NCBI GenBank assembly: GCA_900708905.1
Contig: CAADRB010000001.1
Span: 6,835,956 to 6,899,955 of the forward strand
DNA: 64,000 nucleotides
Source of the DNA: Hymenolepis diminuta
Taxonomy: Eukaryota > Platyhelminthes > Cestoda > Cyclophyllidea > Hymenolepididae
Direction of reading: 5' to 3'
How positions within the stretch are numbered: position 1 is the first letter of the stretch; the number at the start of each line of letters is the position of its first letter. The position numbers and the translations under genes are program-made. The notes beneath the pieces were generated by a model. The model saw only the letters and a list, made by a program, of their open reading frames with translations. It did not search any database and was not told the DNA's origin. This document shows, in pieces, positions 13,875-27,300 of this stretch.

Positions 13875-14221
13875 TGTTGCAGCTATTGTTGGTCAGAAGG
13901 AGTCACCGGTTTGTTGGAGTGACAAAATGTAGGGCTCAACAAACGGCAATTCCAAAATTAGAATGCGAAGAGTTGCGTGGGCCAATGTGTATTGAATAAA
14001 CCACGATGAGGATTCGAGAGAGTAAGAGAGAGGTGAGGGATGAGAGGGAAGCACGTGAGAAGATGACAAGTGTGACTCTGCACATATGCGTCGGAGTGGC
14101 AGTACAAAGATATAACAGGTGGGGTTTTGAGTCCTAGGGGTAAAAAGGCGAAAAATCAACGTATTTCTATGAAGAATGTGACTGAAGATTAATTTTGGAA
14201 AGTGCATCGAGTTATCCTTCA
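13875..14221. mobile_element. Probable decayed solo LTR (third family member)
   Basis: Starts TGTTGCAGC and ends TTATCCTTCA, paralleling the TGTAGCGGG...CATCCTTCA termini of the two better copies at 41182 and 62422. Shared inner segments are GTCACC(A/G)GTTTGT near the left end and GCG(T/A)(G/A)G-CCA-..-TATTGAATAAA about 100 bp in. Flanking 4-mers AGCT and AACT match at three of four bases, compatible with an old 4-bp target duplication. About 347 bp, shorter and more diverged than the others. The middle does not align by eye, so the call is moderate. Confidence 0.5.
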
Positions 14222-17200
14222 AACTTGAAAATAAAATGGGGAACTATTATTCATTTGAACAGATTAATATCCACGTTTTTTCCCATCATTATATAAATCA
14301 GCCGAGGCATTAAAGTAGGCGATTAAGATATTATTTTGTTATATTCAAGGCACTATTCATGAAAGTTGGCATTCAGGATGAATTCGCATTCATGAACCAT
14401 TAATCTAAACTTCAAATGAACGCAGCATCCTCAAATATTCAAAATCAGGAGGATTTCAAGGGCATATGTACATTTTTCCTTTTTTCCTAGCATATGTACA
14501 TTCGGCGAATGCATTTGAATCGCCAAAATTAAAATTTATTTTGAACAGAGTTTTTATGAGTTACCAGAGCGTAATAATTTTAAAAATCCTGCCGCTAACC
14601 GGGATCAATATCGGTGATCAGGGGCTAATCGGCGTTTTCACCAAAGACCCAGTAGGTATTAAGTCTAACACTTCCCCCTCACAGATAATTAATTACCATG
14701 TGTTGACCTAATACACTTAGCTCACTTTCCTAGTGTCGGATAACTATAGACGCATCCGGTTTTAAAATACTTTCGCCCAAATCATAACTCGGTTCTAACC
14801 CAAACCCCGACCGACAAAATACTGCAGTCAGTTTCACAACCTGCCAACTTCTGTTCTCTAAACCTCACCTAGTTTCTGCTTACTGGCTCTCTCGCCTCCC
14901 TTTTTCACTACTTCTTATCAAAGTAATATCTTGATTAAGTATTTTGCCTTCTCCCTTTCCTTTGCAGCTCTTCGACTCTAATAAAATTCCACAACATATA
15001 CTCTCGAAGTTTCTCCCTCTTTTCCCTTTTAAGGTGGTGAAGTTTACGAAAGACTAGGAAGGAAACATTTGACCAATTTTCCTTGGCCCTAACCTACAGG
15101 CTCATAAGCTGAACCTGTTCCACCGTAAACCATATAGCCTGTATCATATCTTGATTGAATGGATTTTTTTATTAATAAACTAAAATACGGTAACATCATT
15201 ATAAAGAATGAACATTTAAGAAAATTCATACTCGAAAACCGCAACGGTTATCAGCCTTTCGTACTCATCCGGTGACTCAAGCCGTCGTTGGAGGTAACAA
15301 TTCTCCTGTTTATATAATTAATTACTCCGCCTTTCAGCTGATATATTATAATGAATTCCTACAATTTTGATTATTATGACAGTATGAATCAACTAAATAT
15401 CAGTAAATATTCAAGTGTAGTCTTACCTTAACCCCGACACCTATACCCCAATTTCCAGCACTCATCTACCCAAATCTCTTCTCTCCAGCTCATACCCGCC
15501 ATTTCCTACGACCAGGTCTTCCAGCCGGCTCTTTCCTACATCCAACTCCTCCACTACCTCTCCTTCTCTCTGCTTCCCCTCATTAAAGTAATATCCTTAC
15601 TCAATCTCGCCTTTTTCTTTCTATCCGTAGCTCCATATATGGCGACCCTAAAACTCCACCTACGACATCCACAGAAAGCCTTCATAGGATCCCTGTTGAT
15701 CATTTATCAGTTGTCACTAAAACCGATAATCCCCGTTATCGGAGGTTGAGTAACCGTTTAATCACTGATACATTTCCCATTTCTCATTAGTCACGTATCT
15801 CAGATCACAATGTGATCAATTTAACACGTTCGTAAAAATAGAGGGGAAATGTATATGGGAAAGTTATTAATCAGTTATATGAAGGATTTTCAATCGGTGA
15901 GAAAATAGCTGTATTAAGCTGTTTCATTTTCTCTTCTAATCATGTATCTTACGTAACATTTGCAAATTTCACCATTTTAACATCAAGGATAGTGTGTCAA
16001 ACCCTTTTTCTTTTAATTCCAGTTTCGTTTTGTTTTAATATAAACAGGCCAGGTTTCCGTCGGCATGATCTAGTGTTCGCTGGATGTTGTTAGGCTACCA
16101 TTAGTGGCATGAGGGGCCGCTATGATGAGCGAGGATGGAAAATGCCAATGCTCTCACCAGCTAAACAGAATGGTTGCAGTTGCTGCACCCTTATTATGAG
16201 TACCTCCTGTCAGCACGGAAGAAGTGGCAAGAAAGTGTGCGAGGATCTGCAGATAAGATCAAATGACCAGCAAACGATACAAGAGTCTCGCGGAACTTCC
16301 GACATATTTGCGCACCCTTTCCTGCCCCGCTATTTACATCAACACACTTGTATTCCAATACATAGGGGGAAATTTTTCTCCCATTCTACCACGCTAATTA
16401 CATTACAGCTAACTAAAACCCAGAGAGAGAGAAGGCAAAAGCATTGTATTCCAAGACGTTTGATAGATTTAACTAGGACTATATGCAGAATTATTAGTCT
16501 TCTAAATACAATTCACCTTTAAATGTCAATTGGCGAACACATCCATGTCAGTTTTGTCTAGAATAACTGTCAAGATGTGAGAAACAGCATGAACCACCAT
16601 ATTTATACGAACGGTGAGTGACTTGGTGATCATCTGCGGAATTGCTCACATCGAGGCAAAGAATAGTCTCTAAATCCTCGAACTTTGCCTATCGGCGTCC
16701 TTTTACACTCGACTGGGCACTTCGAAACCATGAATTCACTTATCACTCTCTCCGCATTTTCCTGGTATTCCTATCTCCATTATGCTTTCACATTTAAGAT
16801 AATTCGCATATCGAACTCATTTCTCTGCTCTCTAAAGTAATTTAAATAACGATATTCTAAGATTTCAGTTAGAAGTTTCAAAGCTTACAGTCTCTATGGT
16901 CTGGATATTATACAATTATTTAACATATTTTAGAAGATAATGTTTTAATAGTTCTTTTCTTTTCCCTTGAGCCGTCAGTCGCCAACGGATACTAAAAAGG
17001 CGGGTTAAGTTACCAAGCAAAATCCAAAATGCCAATTCCCGTCGCATAAGCATTTACTTCCACTTCAAGAAAATCATTACTAAAAAAGAAAATTTATACC
17101 TGCCAGCTATATTTGAATATTTGCAGAAGAGAAAGGAACGCTCATGCCCCGTCGACGGAATCCTGCTTTACTTCAAGTGCCCAAATTCCAGTTGGTTTAA

Positions 17201-20200
17201 GTCATGAACGGCAGAAGTGGTTATCACGCCACATGTCGGGATGCCTTGCACAGTATTGAAGACCTTGAAAAAACATAAGTAGCATGTATTCTGAGGTCAG
17301 TAATGAAAATGTCGGTTCTCTTATCTCATGAATTCAATTTCCCTACTTTTTATCCAAATTATCACCTCAGGATATCTTTTTGTCAGTATGGCGACGCACG
17401 ATATGTTCAACATTTTGACACCTAATCTGGACATTACTGTCATTGTTCCGGCGGCCGGTTGACCGTCAGCTAAGATTTATATAAAGAGACTTGTCTCTGT
17501 TCCTTACAGATATACTCAGTTAGTGGACAGCAAATAGACGTTTGTCTCAGTCCTCCTATTATTCGTTTTCTTTTATAGGGTGGAGGAATTTGGAATCACA
17601 ACCACATAATAAACCACCGTTGAAACATGGCAAGTTGAATACGATTGATTCCCCATGTCGTCAAGTATATCTCATCTGCCCTTCTTAATAAGTGTCATCG
17701 GTACGATATACTAAGATGTAATTTATTAAAGATACTTTACCTTGGGTTGTTCTCAGTGTGTTGTGCTTCACACCATTAAAATTCGTAATTTCTTTCCCAG
17801 GGTAACAGGGGTATGCGGACTTATCGATGAGCTTGGACACTGGAACTATTAACTGACTCAGGAAAAGAAGGGCAAATCCTTAAATTTAGACAGAGGAATA
17901 TTATGCATTGTTTAAAGGACCTTTGCTAGCCTCATCTACCTGTCTTTGACAGTACGAATATAAAATATGTTCAAAGCATAAAAGCATTATCATTCAACCT
18001 TGATCGAAAGAGGACGAATTAAGATATCAAGGCAGATCATCCAACCAATCAAAAAGCACCGGACAAGAATTTGTTCAGTGGCATGTGGAACTAATTATAA
18101 CATTCGAATTTCGTAACGTGAAGCAGTGGAATAATCATAGAAATCGTACAGCTCAAATCCGAAAATCACAATGACTTCATTCTTTACATTTTTCTATCCC
18201 CTCATTTTTATCCAATATAAGACACTACTGTTACGCGATTTCAGCTGCTTCCCCACAATGCCCTGCCGTGGTTATAATTTAAAAACGGAGAGTAAGGCAG
18301 CGGACTCTGCTCGAAAGTAAAACATTCAAACACCTGAAACCGGAATACTTTGATGACCTCCTTTTGGTTTCTACTTCGCTTGGATGCCCTTATTCTTAAT
18401 CCATAAAAGGGTAGTTTTCCCCGATGAAAGTTGGCGAAAATTGGCTCGCCTCGCCGTGTGTAATAAGTAATTAATAATAAATGAAGACCACCCTTCAGTA
18501 AAGTGTCATTTTGAATTTTTAAGCATTTTGCGGTGTGAGTAACGCAGTTATTATGCATATAAGAAATGAGAAATGCGCAGTTGAATCAAACATAGCTTGC
18601 GCCTTGTGGAGAAATTTACTGAAGTAATTACAATTAACTGTCATTTGTTATGAAGTGGGTGTTGCATTTGGGATTAATTAACCGAAGAAATCGTCATCAC
18701 GTGCAAATAAGTTGACAATTTACGAAAAGAATCAATAATTGTGGGGTTCATTTAAACAAAAAAGTCATATTTAAGATATCATTTGGGCATTAGTAATATA
18801 ACTTTCACAGCAACATTTACGAAGGTGAGAAAGATTATTGGTTGATTTCAGCTTTGAAAGCTGCATTTCATAGGCCTCCAATTTCGGTTAGGGACTCTGT
18901 CCTTGGAACCCTCTTTTCTTGATTTTCTGACGGTGATTGGTTATTTGACAGATAATTTTTCTTCTAACGGCTAAGTTAGCAGGATTCATTTCTTTGCCGT
19001 ATATTTCTATTCAAAAGTTATATTTAAAACCTTCGAAGCTTAATTATATAGGGTTGTTAAATATTTAATTATAAATTTGTTTACTTGTAATATTTCGATG
19101 TACCAGTTAATTTTGCCTAATAAAGGATTCGGCAAGATTCAAGTGTCGTACAAGGGAGCCTCAAAGTTGCCACCCACTGAATTAAATAATCACATCTAGC
19201 AAGGAAGACCTGAGGATAATCAAATAGGGAAACAGGGTCACACAACAGGTCAATTCAGGTACGTGCAGGATTTCCCTTCTAATCTGGCAATTGCGATATT
19301 TTCCCACATGCAACCAACCGGATTTGTATTTATTTGTTCCCATTAATGGGAGTTTATAATAAAACCCTTACTAATTAGATAATCAGATTTGGTTTTACGC
19401 AAACGCTCGAAATGAGAGAAGTTGGGAATTCGAGAATCTCACGGAAATCGAACATCTAATCAGGCAGCTGTTAATGGTTTCGTTTTTTGTTCACACACAA
19501 TTTATCGCGCCGTATTAGTATTGAAACACGTAGTTTTCAAACATAACTACTCCGTATAAGAAAACAATACTTTCCCCTAAATTAGTTCCTATTTGTAAGA
19601 TTCTTTATTTCAAATCCTGGTTTTTTTATTTCCCTCTTATTGGGACGAATCCGTTTACATTACAATTGTAAATGGCGCGTAATGTAAATCGACCTACCGA
19701 TACGAAAAGGTGCGTCTTATTTTGGCATGCTGGGTTGAGTCGATTTGCATTGTTGAGTTGTCAGACTGCGTATGTAACTAGTGCAATCCCAAAGAGTCAG
19801 TTGCGGTATCCTACAGAGAAGAATGGATCATAACTGCAAGAAACCATTTTACTTAATGCCATTAATATTATCGAAGTTGTTTTGCATTTCAATTAAAGGT
19901 ATCTCGGCTACACTGGGAGTCAAACTTGCTCAACCAAATCGATTTAAAAATATTTTCGTTCAATCAATCAAACAAAATACTGATCAAAATAAGTTGGCGA
20001 TTCGCATTTATTCCAACAAATACATGTTTGCATCATTTTAAACAGCCCCAACGGCAATCACCTTCTCTTTCACTTGTCGGAAATATTAGCAATTGATAAT
20101 TTATTTCCTTTTCGTAGTAAATTTCAAGGTCGAATGCGTGAGAGACGAATTACATAATGGACGAACGGGGTTTGTGGGTGGATTATGAGGAATTGGACGA

Positions 20201-21310
20201 CCTTTTAATAAGGCACTTCCTTTTACTCTGTCAAGCATTGAATACTCCTCCCCCTTTTGGATATTTTTATTCAGATACCCCTCTTTTATAGACTGTATCA
20301 GCGAGTTATATCAGTACACCATCAACACGGGAAGACTCCTTTTCAATGAATCTCCAACAGCGTAGTTGCAGTACCAACTCTACTGAAAAAATCTTTTCGA
20401 ATTTTAGATTTCAAGGAAATGTGTTAAAAATGATGTTTTCTTGAATTGCAACTAAAAGAGCAATTAACTTGTCAAATCGGTAAAGGCAATTTAAGCAGTT
20501 TGGGATAAGTCGCACACCAAGATAATCGTTTGATTAATCTCATTTGTGCATTTCTTCCTCTGGGTACCGTGAACCGTGGGTAAGCCATTTTTTATTGCAA
20601 TTTCGAGATCCATTGCCAGAAAATTGCTGGCTTTCCTTTTAATTTGCAAATCCCGCATGATTCATAATAAGTATTGTCGCATTATATCACATTTTCTATC
20701 CTTTTCGGGTAATTTCTTAATCAACCCATCGAGTTTGTGTGCGTGAAAAGTGCTAGAGCGCGCGAAATCTCATGGAGGAAACTCCAACTTTTTGTGTGAT
20801 CGTAGGTGACACTGTGCGACGGAGTTTATTGGTTAAAGACAGTGAATAAATACATATATCACTTAAACCAATTTTCCACTGCACGAATTTCCACCGAGTT
20901 CATTATCCCTTTTGTTCATTTCGGAAAAAATGTTCAGCCAACGTAGATGTCCATGTTGTTACATGTCAAATAGCCAACAACCTGAATTCCAGTATGTCTA
21001 GTAATGTTTAATTGCATTTTATCATGAATTTTCCTTGATATGCGTTCTCCTAACTCTCAATTGAAGCATTCTGGAAGTTGAATGTGGATTTAACATTCAT
21101 TAGGTTCACAGCAGAAAATGTTTAAAATTTGATCAAAGTTTAAAATCTCTAACTATTATTTACTACGTAATTAAGCATGGCATTTTTTAGTTAATTAATT
21201 AATGATTTGATAATTTAGTGCAATTTAAAGAATAATATTTAAACAAAAATTCAATTCTTCGCTTATTCACATTGATACAACCCCATTTCCTACTCAGTCG
21301 GTTTGAAATC
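14222..21310. other. Intergenic stretch, no supported gene
   Basis: Seven kilobases upstream of the micro-exon gene. The only long open frame is 16109-16522 (+, 137 codons, Cys/His/Arg-rich), which matches nothing I know and has no splice or codon support. A short frame near 20931 (MFSQRRCPCCYMSNSQQPEF, then a GTATGT donor) could be an untested upstream exon but its phase gives no link to what follows. No RNA gene was recognised. Confidence 0.45.
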
Positions 21311-24300
21311 ATGCAGCCATCACTTCTCATAGTGGTGCACCTCTTTTCAATATGCCAGTCATGAAGTGGTAATCTTTGATTTCAATATCGCACGCAGCGT
21401 GGCATTTTTATTAAATTATTTCATTATGATTTTGTTATTTTATTATTTTGAAGATCAAGACCTCAGAGAAAGCAAAAGTTTCAGAAAGTCGAACAACCTG
21501 AGGTGGAGGCCGATCTTGATAATGGCAAACCTTATGCTTACCTGGGAGAAGGAGAAATCTGGGCAAATGAGTACGCCTTATTTAAGCAGGATTTTTATCT
21601 TCTTCCTTAAAACTGTCTAATTTTAATGGTGCGATTTTGTTGAGCAGAGCTTTTATGAAAATCCTTCAGAAGAAGTATTCTGCTAATGGAGAGCTGACAT
21701 ATTCACCAGTCCGACATGTAAGTACTTAATTATCATTTATTAAATTAAAAACTGAAAAATCGATAGTTGAAGGCCTTCTATTTTTCGTCGAGAAAATTTT
21801 TGAAATACTCCCAATAGTTAAGAGTAAGAACAATTCTAACCAGGGGCTACTCCAATTAAAGAAAATACCTCTCAAATTGATTTTGATATCTACAGGTAAC
21901 GTCAACTGACTGCTCTAAGTCCCTGCTAATTAATTTAAAGGAAAAAAATCAAAGACTGCACTCGATAAAATTAATATTATCTCAGGGAGAACAAATACCT
22001 TCATGTGGGAAGTCTGAGTCAGATCGTTTTAGTCGATGTAGCCCCTATTAAAATTTAAGTGGCTCTCTTTCACTTTCAAGATGTCTCCTGGTCATGCCGT
22101 TAGTGAACCCACATATCCACCGGCTCCATACACTAGAATGTATCAGCTCTCTATTTTAGTGCATTTCTAATGAGGAGATACTTGAGGTATTATGTTATTG
22201 AATTATTGAGTTTAATTAGGAACACAATTGCCTTATATGGAAAAAGACATAAATTGTGTCATCTCCATTGGGATTGGTTAATTAATCACGACTACTTCAA
22301 TAAACACAAAAGCACAGAAATTCTATCCAGACACGTTTGAAATAATCGTCAAATCAGAAGCGCTAAATACAAGTATTTAATAATTTATTATTCAATCACA
22401 AAAAAGGTTACTTTCCTCCCTATCCGAATGTTTTAAATCTAAATAACAAAATGGTTTCCTAGTCAAATCAAATAAAATTTAAAATGAAGTATTTGTTTTA
22501 ATTCAGACATCTCCGGCTCATACCATTCAAATACCAATGCGTAACGTATGTTTACCCTCCCTCTTTTTCATCAAATTTTATTTTTTTCTTTTTCTTATAT
22601 TCATTATTATTAACTGAAAAAAATAATTTGCCGATTTAATAAGATTTCCATAGGTCTAACCGATAAATTATAAATGATGGTTAACAGCAACGCATTTAAT
22701 TTTGGTGTAATTTACATGGGAAAATTCAACCAAATTAAAGCTTTTCAAAGTTAGTGGCGACTCTTAATGAATTTTTTACTTGTTTCTATCTCGCACCGAT
22801 ATTGTTGTACCTCTTCCTGGGCTAATCTTGCATAAGTAAGGAGATCACCATGGCAACAGTTGAATTTGCCTTTCGTAATAGAATTTCACCAAATGAAATT
22901 TCGCTGTCTTTCATTGAATGAATTGAAAGCATTCATTATTTGTCTCAGACTATTCCTATAAGCTCCTGATGGTCACTTCTGTCACCTTTGAAGCAATAAC
23001 AGGGAATTAAAAAAGCCGTTATTGATTTGTGCGTTTTGTTTTGTTTTAACCAATCGTTTTGCTATTCTTCCTTGATTTCGAGCGCACAAATAAAAATATC
23101 AACTTCATCACATGTAAGTTTACGGTTAATATTACAATAGGAATTTGGAAACCGTTTTTTTATTGATAATTTTTAGTCTGTTATTTGTTATTTAATGTTG
23201 CTTTTCGTCTTCAAAATGGAAATATTTCATTAATTTCGCCTCAGAATCCAGATTTAAGTCATTCTTTCGGTGACTGTAAGGGTTCCGCAACTTCATTTCA
23301 AAACGCTAATTCAAACATCTAGAAACTGCATCTCACTTAAAACACTGAGGAGAGTATTTTTAACTGAATTTCAACCCCACGAGAAACATCAACTTCGTAC
23401 CATGTAAGTTCACGTTTATGAAGGTGATACGAGTCAGAAGTACTTTGAAAAATTTTCCAATAAAATGAATATTCTTAAACAAGAAATAAGGAATTAATGA
23501 AAATTATTATAATTGTTATGCATTCATTTATTCATTACGTGACGTCCACATTCGGTTGGGTGAGCCGCAACCGAAGAGGACGTTCGAAACAGCATTCGTC
23601 TTTTTCTAATCTGTGAAGCTATAATGGAGCCAATAAGATAAAAAAAATCAACATTTTATGGATTTTTTTATTTTCAAAGGTTGAATTTGACCGGCAAAAA
23701 TGAATATTTTCTCATTTTCTTTCATTTTTTTCAGTCAATTTCCTTTTACCTCATGCCATGTGTTTATGCATTACAGATTATAATCACGATTTTGTAATGA
23801 CTTGAAAATTTCAGTGAAATGACATGAGTCAACAAGAAGATTTCAGAATTAAACTCCAAACATCATATTCTACGGTCAAAACACTTTTTTGGTGAAATAT
23901 AATTTCACCGAAAGCTATTAAAATATTTCTTAATTTCCATGGGATTATCCTATGAAACCAGAAAGGTCAATTCCACCCCACGTAAATCTACAATTACTTT
24001 AATAATGGGAATTTCGGAAAGTAAATTAAAAATAAAAATATTTTGCAGTTTGATGTTCAATTTTTGTCATTTTTTACCACAAACTGACAAATTATTGAGT
24101 GCTGATGTCGAATACATAATCAGGGAAAACCTTTCCAATTAATGTGATTTGCGACTAAAGTTATAAATGAGGAATCGGAAATGGTTACTACTTAAATAGT
24201 GCTTTTGTTTAAATGCCTACGCTTGGAGCTTTGAAAAATACTTTCCTCGACATATGCGACTTAGAATTCCAGATTCGATCCACTAAAACACCCCAATGAA

Positions 24301-27300
24301 TTTGAAATACTGAATGTTTTACATTTAATTACTAAAAGATAATAATCTGCAGTTTATTCATTATAAAAATATTCACTTTAAATAAAAAATTATATTGTTT
24401 CCTCCGACTTACTCTACAAACGGTTGAAAATCATTTTCGTCTCATGTAGTTTAAAGGTTTCAGTGATGATAAGGGTTTCGGATTTGACTTTCAAAATTAA
24501 AATATTTTGCAATTTGATTTTTAATGATTTAATATGATATATAATCTATATGTTGGAAAAAATTGTATATACCACAAATGAGCCCGGATGGAGCCGTTCA
24601 GCCCCAAGTACAATCACAGTTCAAGTTTCATGAAAATATTTTCATAAATAATAGTTACGGTTTGACTTTTATCACTTTAACATTGTAATTCAGAGACTTT
24701 TCTAATCCATCTCTGGCCCAGTTTAGCAGATTTCAAAATTGACCCTTTTCACTTCATATCAGAAATAAATTATGGAATGGCGATGTGCAGTCCGATTTTT
24801 TCCGATTGAAACACGAAAATGTTTTCCTTTTCTTAGATCTACCCAATGAACGCAGGAATATCATTTCCGTCGCATGTAATTTTATGATAATATGTTCTCC
24901 GGAATTGACATTTATTTAAGTAATATCGCAAATTTTGACGGCAGATGATTCGATTTCATAATTTAGATAAAAATTGAAAATATGTCCTAAGGTTTACATA
25001 ATGTTTAGTCTATCAATTTTTATTAAATAACACCTAATTCTGGTTTATAAAAAATACTCTTTTTTAAAGTTATATGGTCCAATTATTTCATGTATGGATT
25101 CTATAATTCAGAATCGTTTTTGTTCCAGAGAATCATCCTATGGCAACGTTAGCTCAAACAATAATACATTTATAGTGAAATTCCATTAAAAATATCATTC
25201 AGTTTGACGTTTGTTATTTTATTTTAGCCACAAATTAAAAATTCCTTTAATTTTATCTCGATGTCCACCAGGCATGCAGCAAGAGTAGTTCCTTACTATA
25301 TAAATTGACGGCTCAAGTTACAAATACAGTTTTGGAAAAATATTTTAGCAAACTAACATTTTGGGGTAAATTTAACTTGTAAACTTGAGCAATTTCATAT
25401 TTTTTTGCTTTTTATGCGGGATAATATTACCAGCTTGACCATTTTCATTTTATGTATAAAAGTGATAACTCAAGACTTTCAGAATTTACTTCCATAAGAA
25501 CAACACTCTTTAGTCAAATATTTTACGAAATATTAATTTTTTAATTGAAAATTAATGACACTGTCTTTTTTCCATAGAACTGTTCTTTCCAGCCTGGAAG
25601 ATCCGTTTCGTCTCATGTAAATACAGTAGCACTAAGTTTTTGGAATTGAAATTAAAATTTAAAACATTTGGCGATTTCATTTTTGATTACATGACACCAA
25701 AATATTCATTAATGTGGGAAAGCTTTTTAAATCTCTCATAGGTATCTCATATGAACAGAAGAAGAATTTCTCAACATTACGTACATCCATGGATAAAATT
25801 ATAAATGCGGTTTGGGAAAAGGATATAATTGAAATAACTATTTTGACTTCATTTCTAATAGCTTAAAGTTTATCATGTTTGTAAACTTCAGGAAAATTAA
25901 CAATTTTCTAATTCATATGCATTGGATTTAAATAATTAAAATTGTGGAGTTAAATACTAAAATTTAATTAATTAAATTCATTAAAACCCACCATCGAACT
26001 GAAAATGGAGATTTTTTTCTCTTAGAATTATCCCATGCACGCAGGGAGATCTTATTCATCAAATGTAAATTTACACTTTAATGATAATTGGATTTTCGGA
26101 ATTGAATTTCAAAATAATATTTTCTGGTTTAATTTCTAAAGATTCAACATCATATTTTACCTAAAACTAAATAAGTTTCCTGTGCCTTTTTCCAGGTGTT
26201 GACTGGGCCCACAAGAAGAACAGTTCAGGCTAGTGTACATTCAGCCTAAAGTGATAAACATCGGTTTCGGAATTAAAGTTTAATAAAATTGCATTATTTG
26301 GTGTAATTTATGAAAACTAAGCCTTATGGTAACCTGCAAATTTGAGAGACTGCACTACTATTTCCAAGCTTATTTAAGAAATCAGTAGAATTTTTGAATA
26401 AACTGAAGATTATGGCGTTCTACGGCTTTATTTTATACTTTTGGTATAATTCTATATCTTTCACAGAATAATGATAGACAGGAAGAAATTTCAGTGGTGC
26501 CTCTAGCAAATTTTAAGTTACAGTGATAATAAGAGTTTCGGATTTGAATTGCAGAGATAACACTTCGCCACTTAACAATAGGTGGGCTTTCGTTATATTC
26601 TATCCGAAAATTGAAAATTCATTTCTCGCCTAGATGCCACATATGTACTCAAGAGCATCAACGTCACCATATGTAAATTTGAAGTTAGATACTCAAATAA
26701 CCATATCCAGTCCGAATTTGAAATATACTAATATGTAGCGAAATATTCTTTGATTATCAAGCGTCAGTCTCCATATGCAAGAACGGTATGTTTATAAAAC
26801 TGTACAGGCGTCACATATAATCGGTTATTAATTTCCTCATAAAGGAAAGGGTTGTTTTCCTGGGACTTTCATTTCAGATCATTTGGAATCTCATCTGGAT
26901 ATTTATCATTCAGTGTGAATTAATACTCTGTTTTACTTCTTCAGGGGGTGTTACTTAAAAATAAAAAATTATTTGCTAACGTTCGGTTTATCTTTTGACT
27001 TTCAAGGGATCTCCGTGCGTGGTCAAACAACATTCGTCCAGACGCGTAAGATTAGTTTTAATTATGGCTTACATAAAAGTAACAATAATCTACTGAAAAA
27101 ACAATAAAACGGACTGCAATAATTAATAAATACTTGAATAAGATGTTACATTAAATACTAAAGTATATTTTACAAAAAAATGCAATAACTGTTCTCGATA
27201 TTCATAATAAATTTCCAATGTACAGAGTTCCCCAAGTCTAAGAGTTGTAAGTCGCCATTACTTTTGGGTCAGCTATTAAAACTAATATTGCAAATCTGAT

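Noticed and set aside
16109..16522. Open frame of 137 codons, Cys/His/Arg-rich
   Set aside because: Longest frame in a 10-kb gene-free stretch, but no recognisable domain, signal peptide, splice partner or upstream signal; could be chance.
20931..20992. Cys-rich short frame with a GTATGT donor upstream of the micro-exon gene
   Set aside because: Not a signal peptide, and no partner exon of matching phase before the better start at 21311.
26883..26921. Possible extra micro-exon after TTTCATTTCAG
   Set aside because: The nearest usable GT gives 35 bp, which would break the frame, and its hydrophobic peptide is unlike the others.
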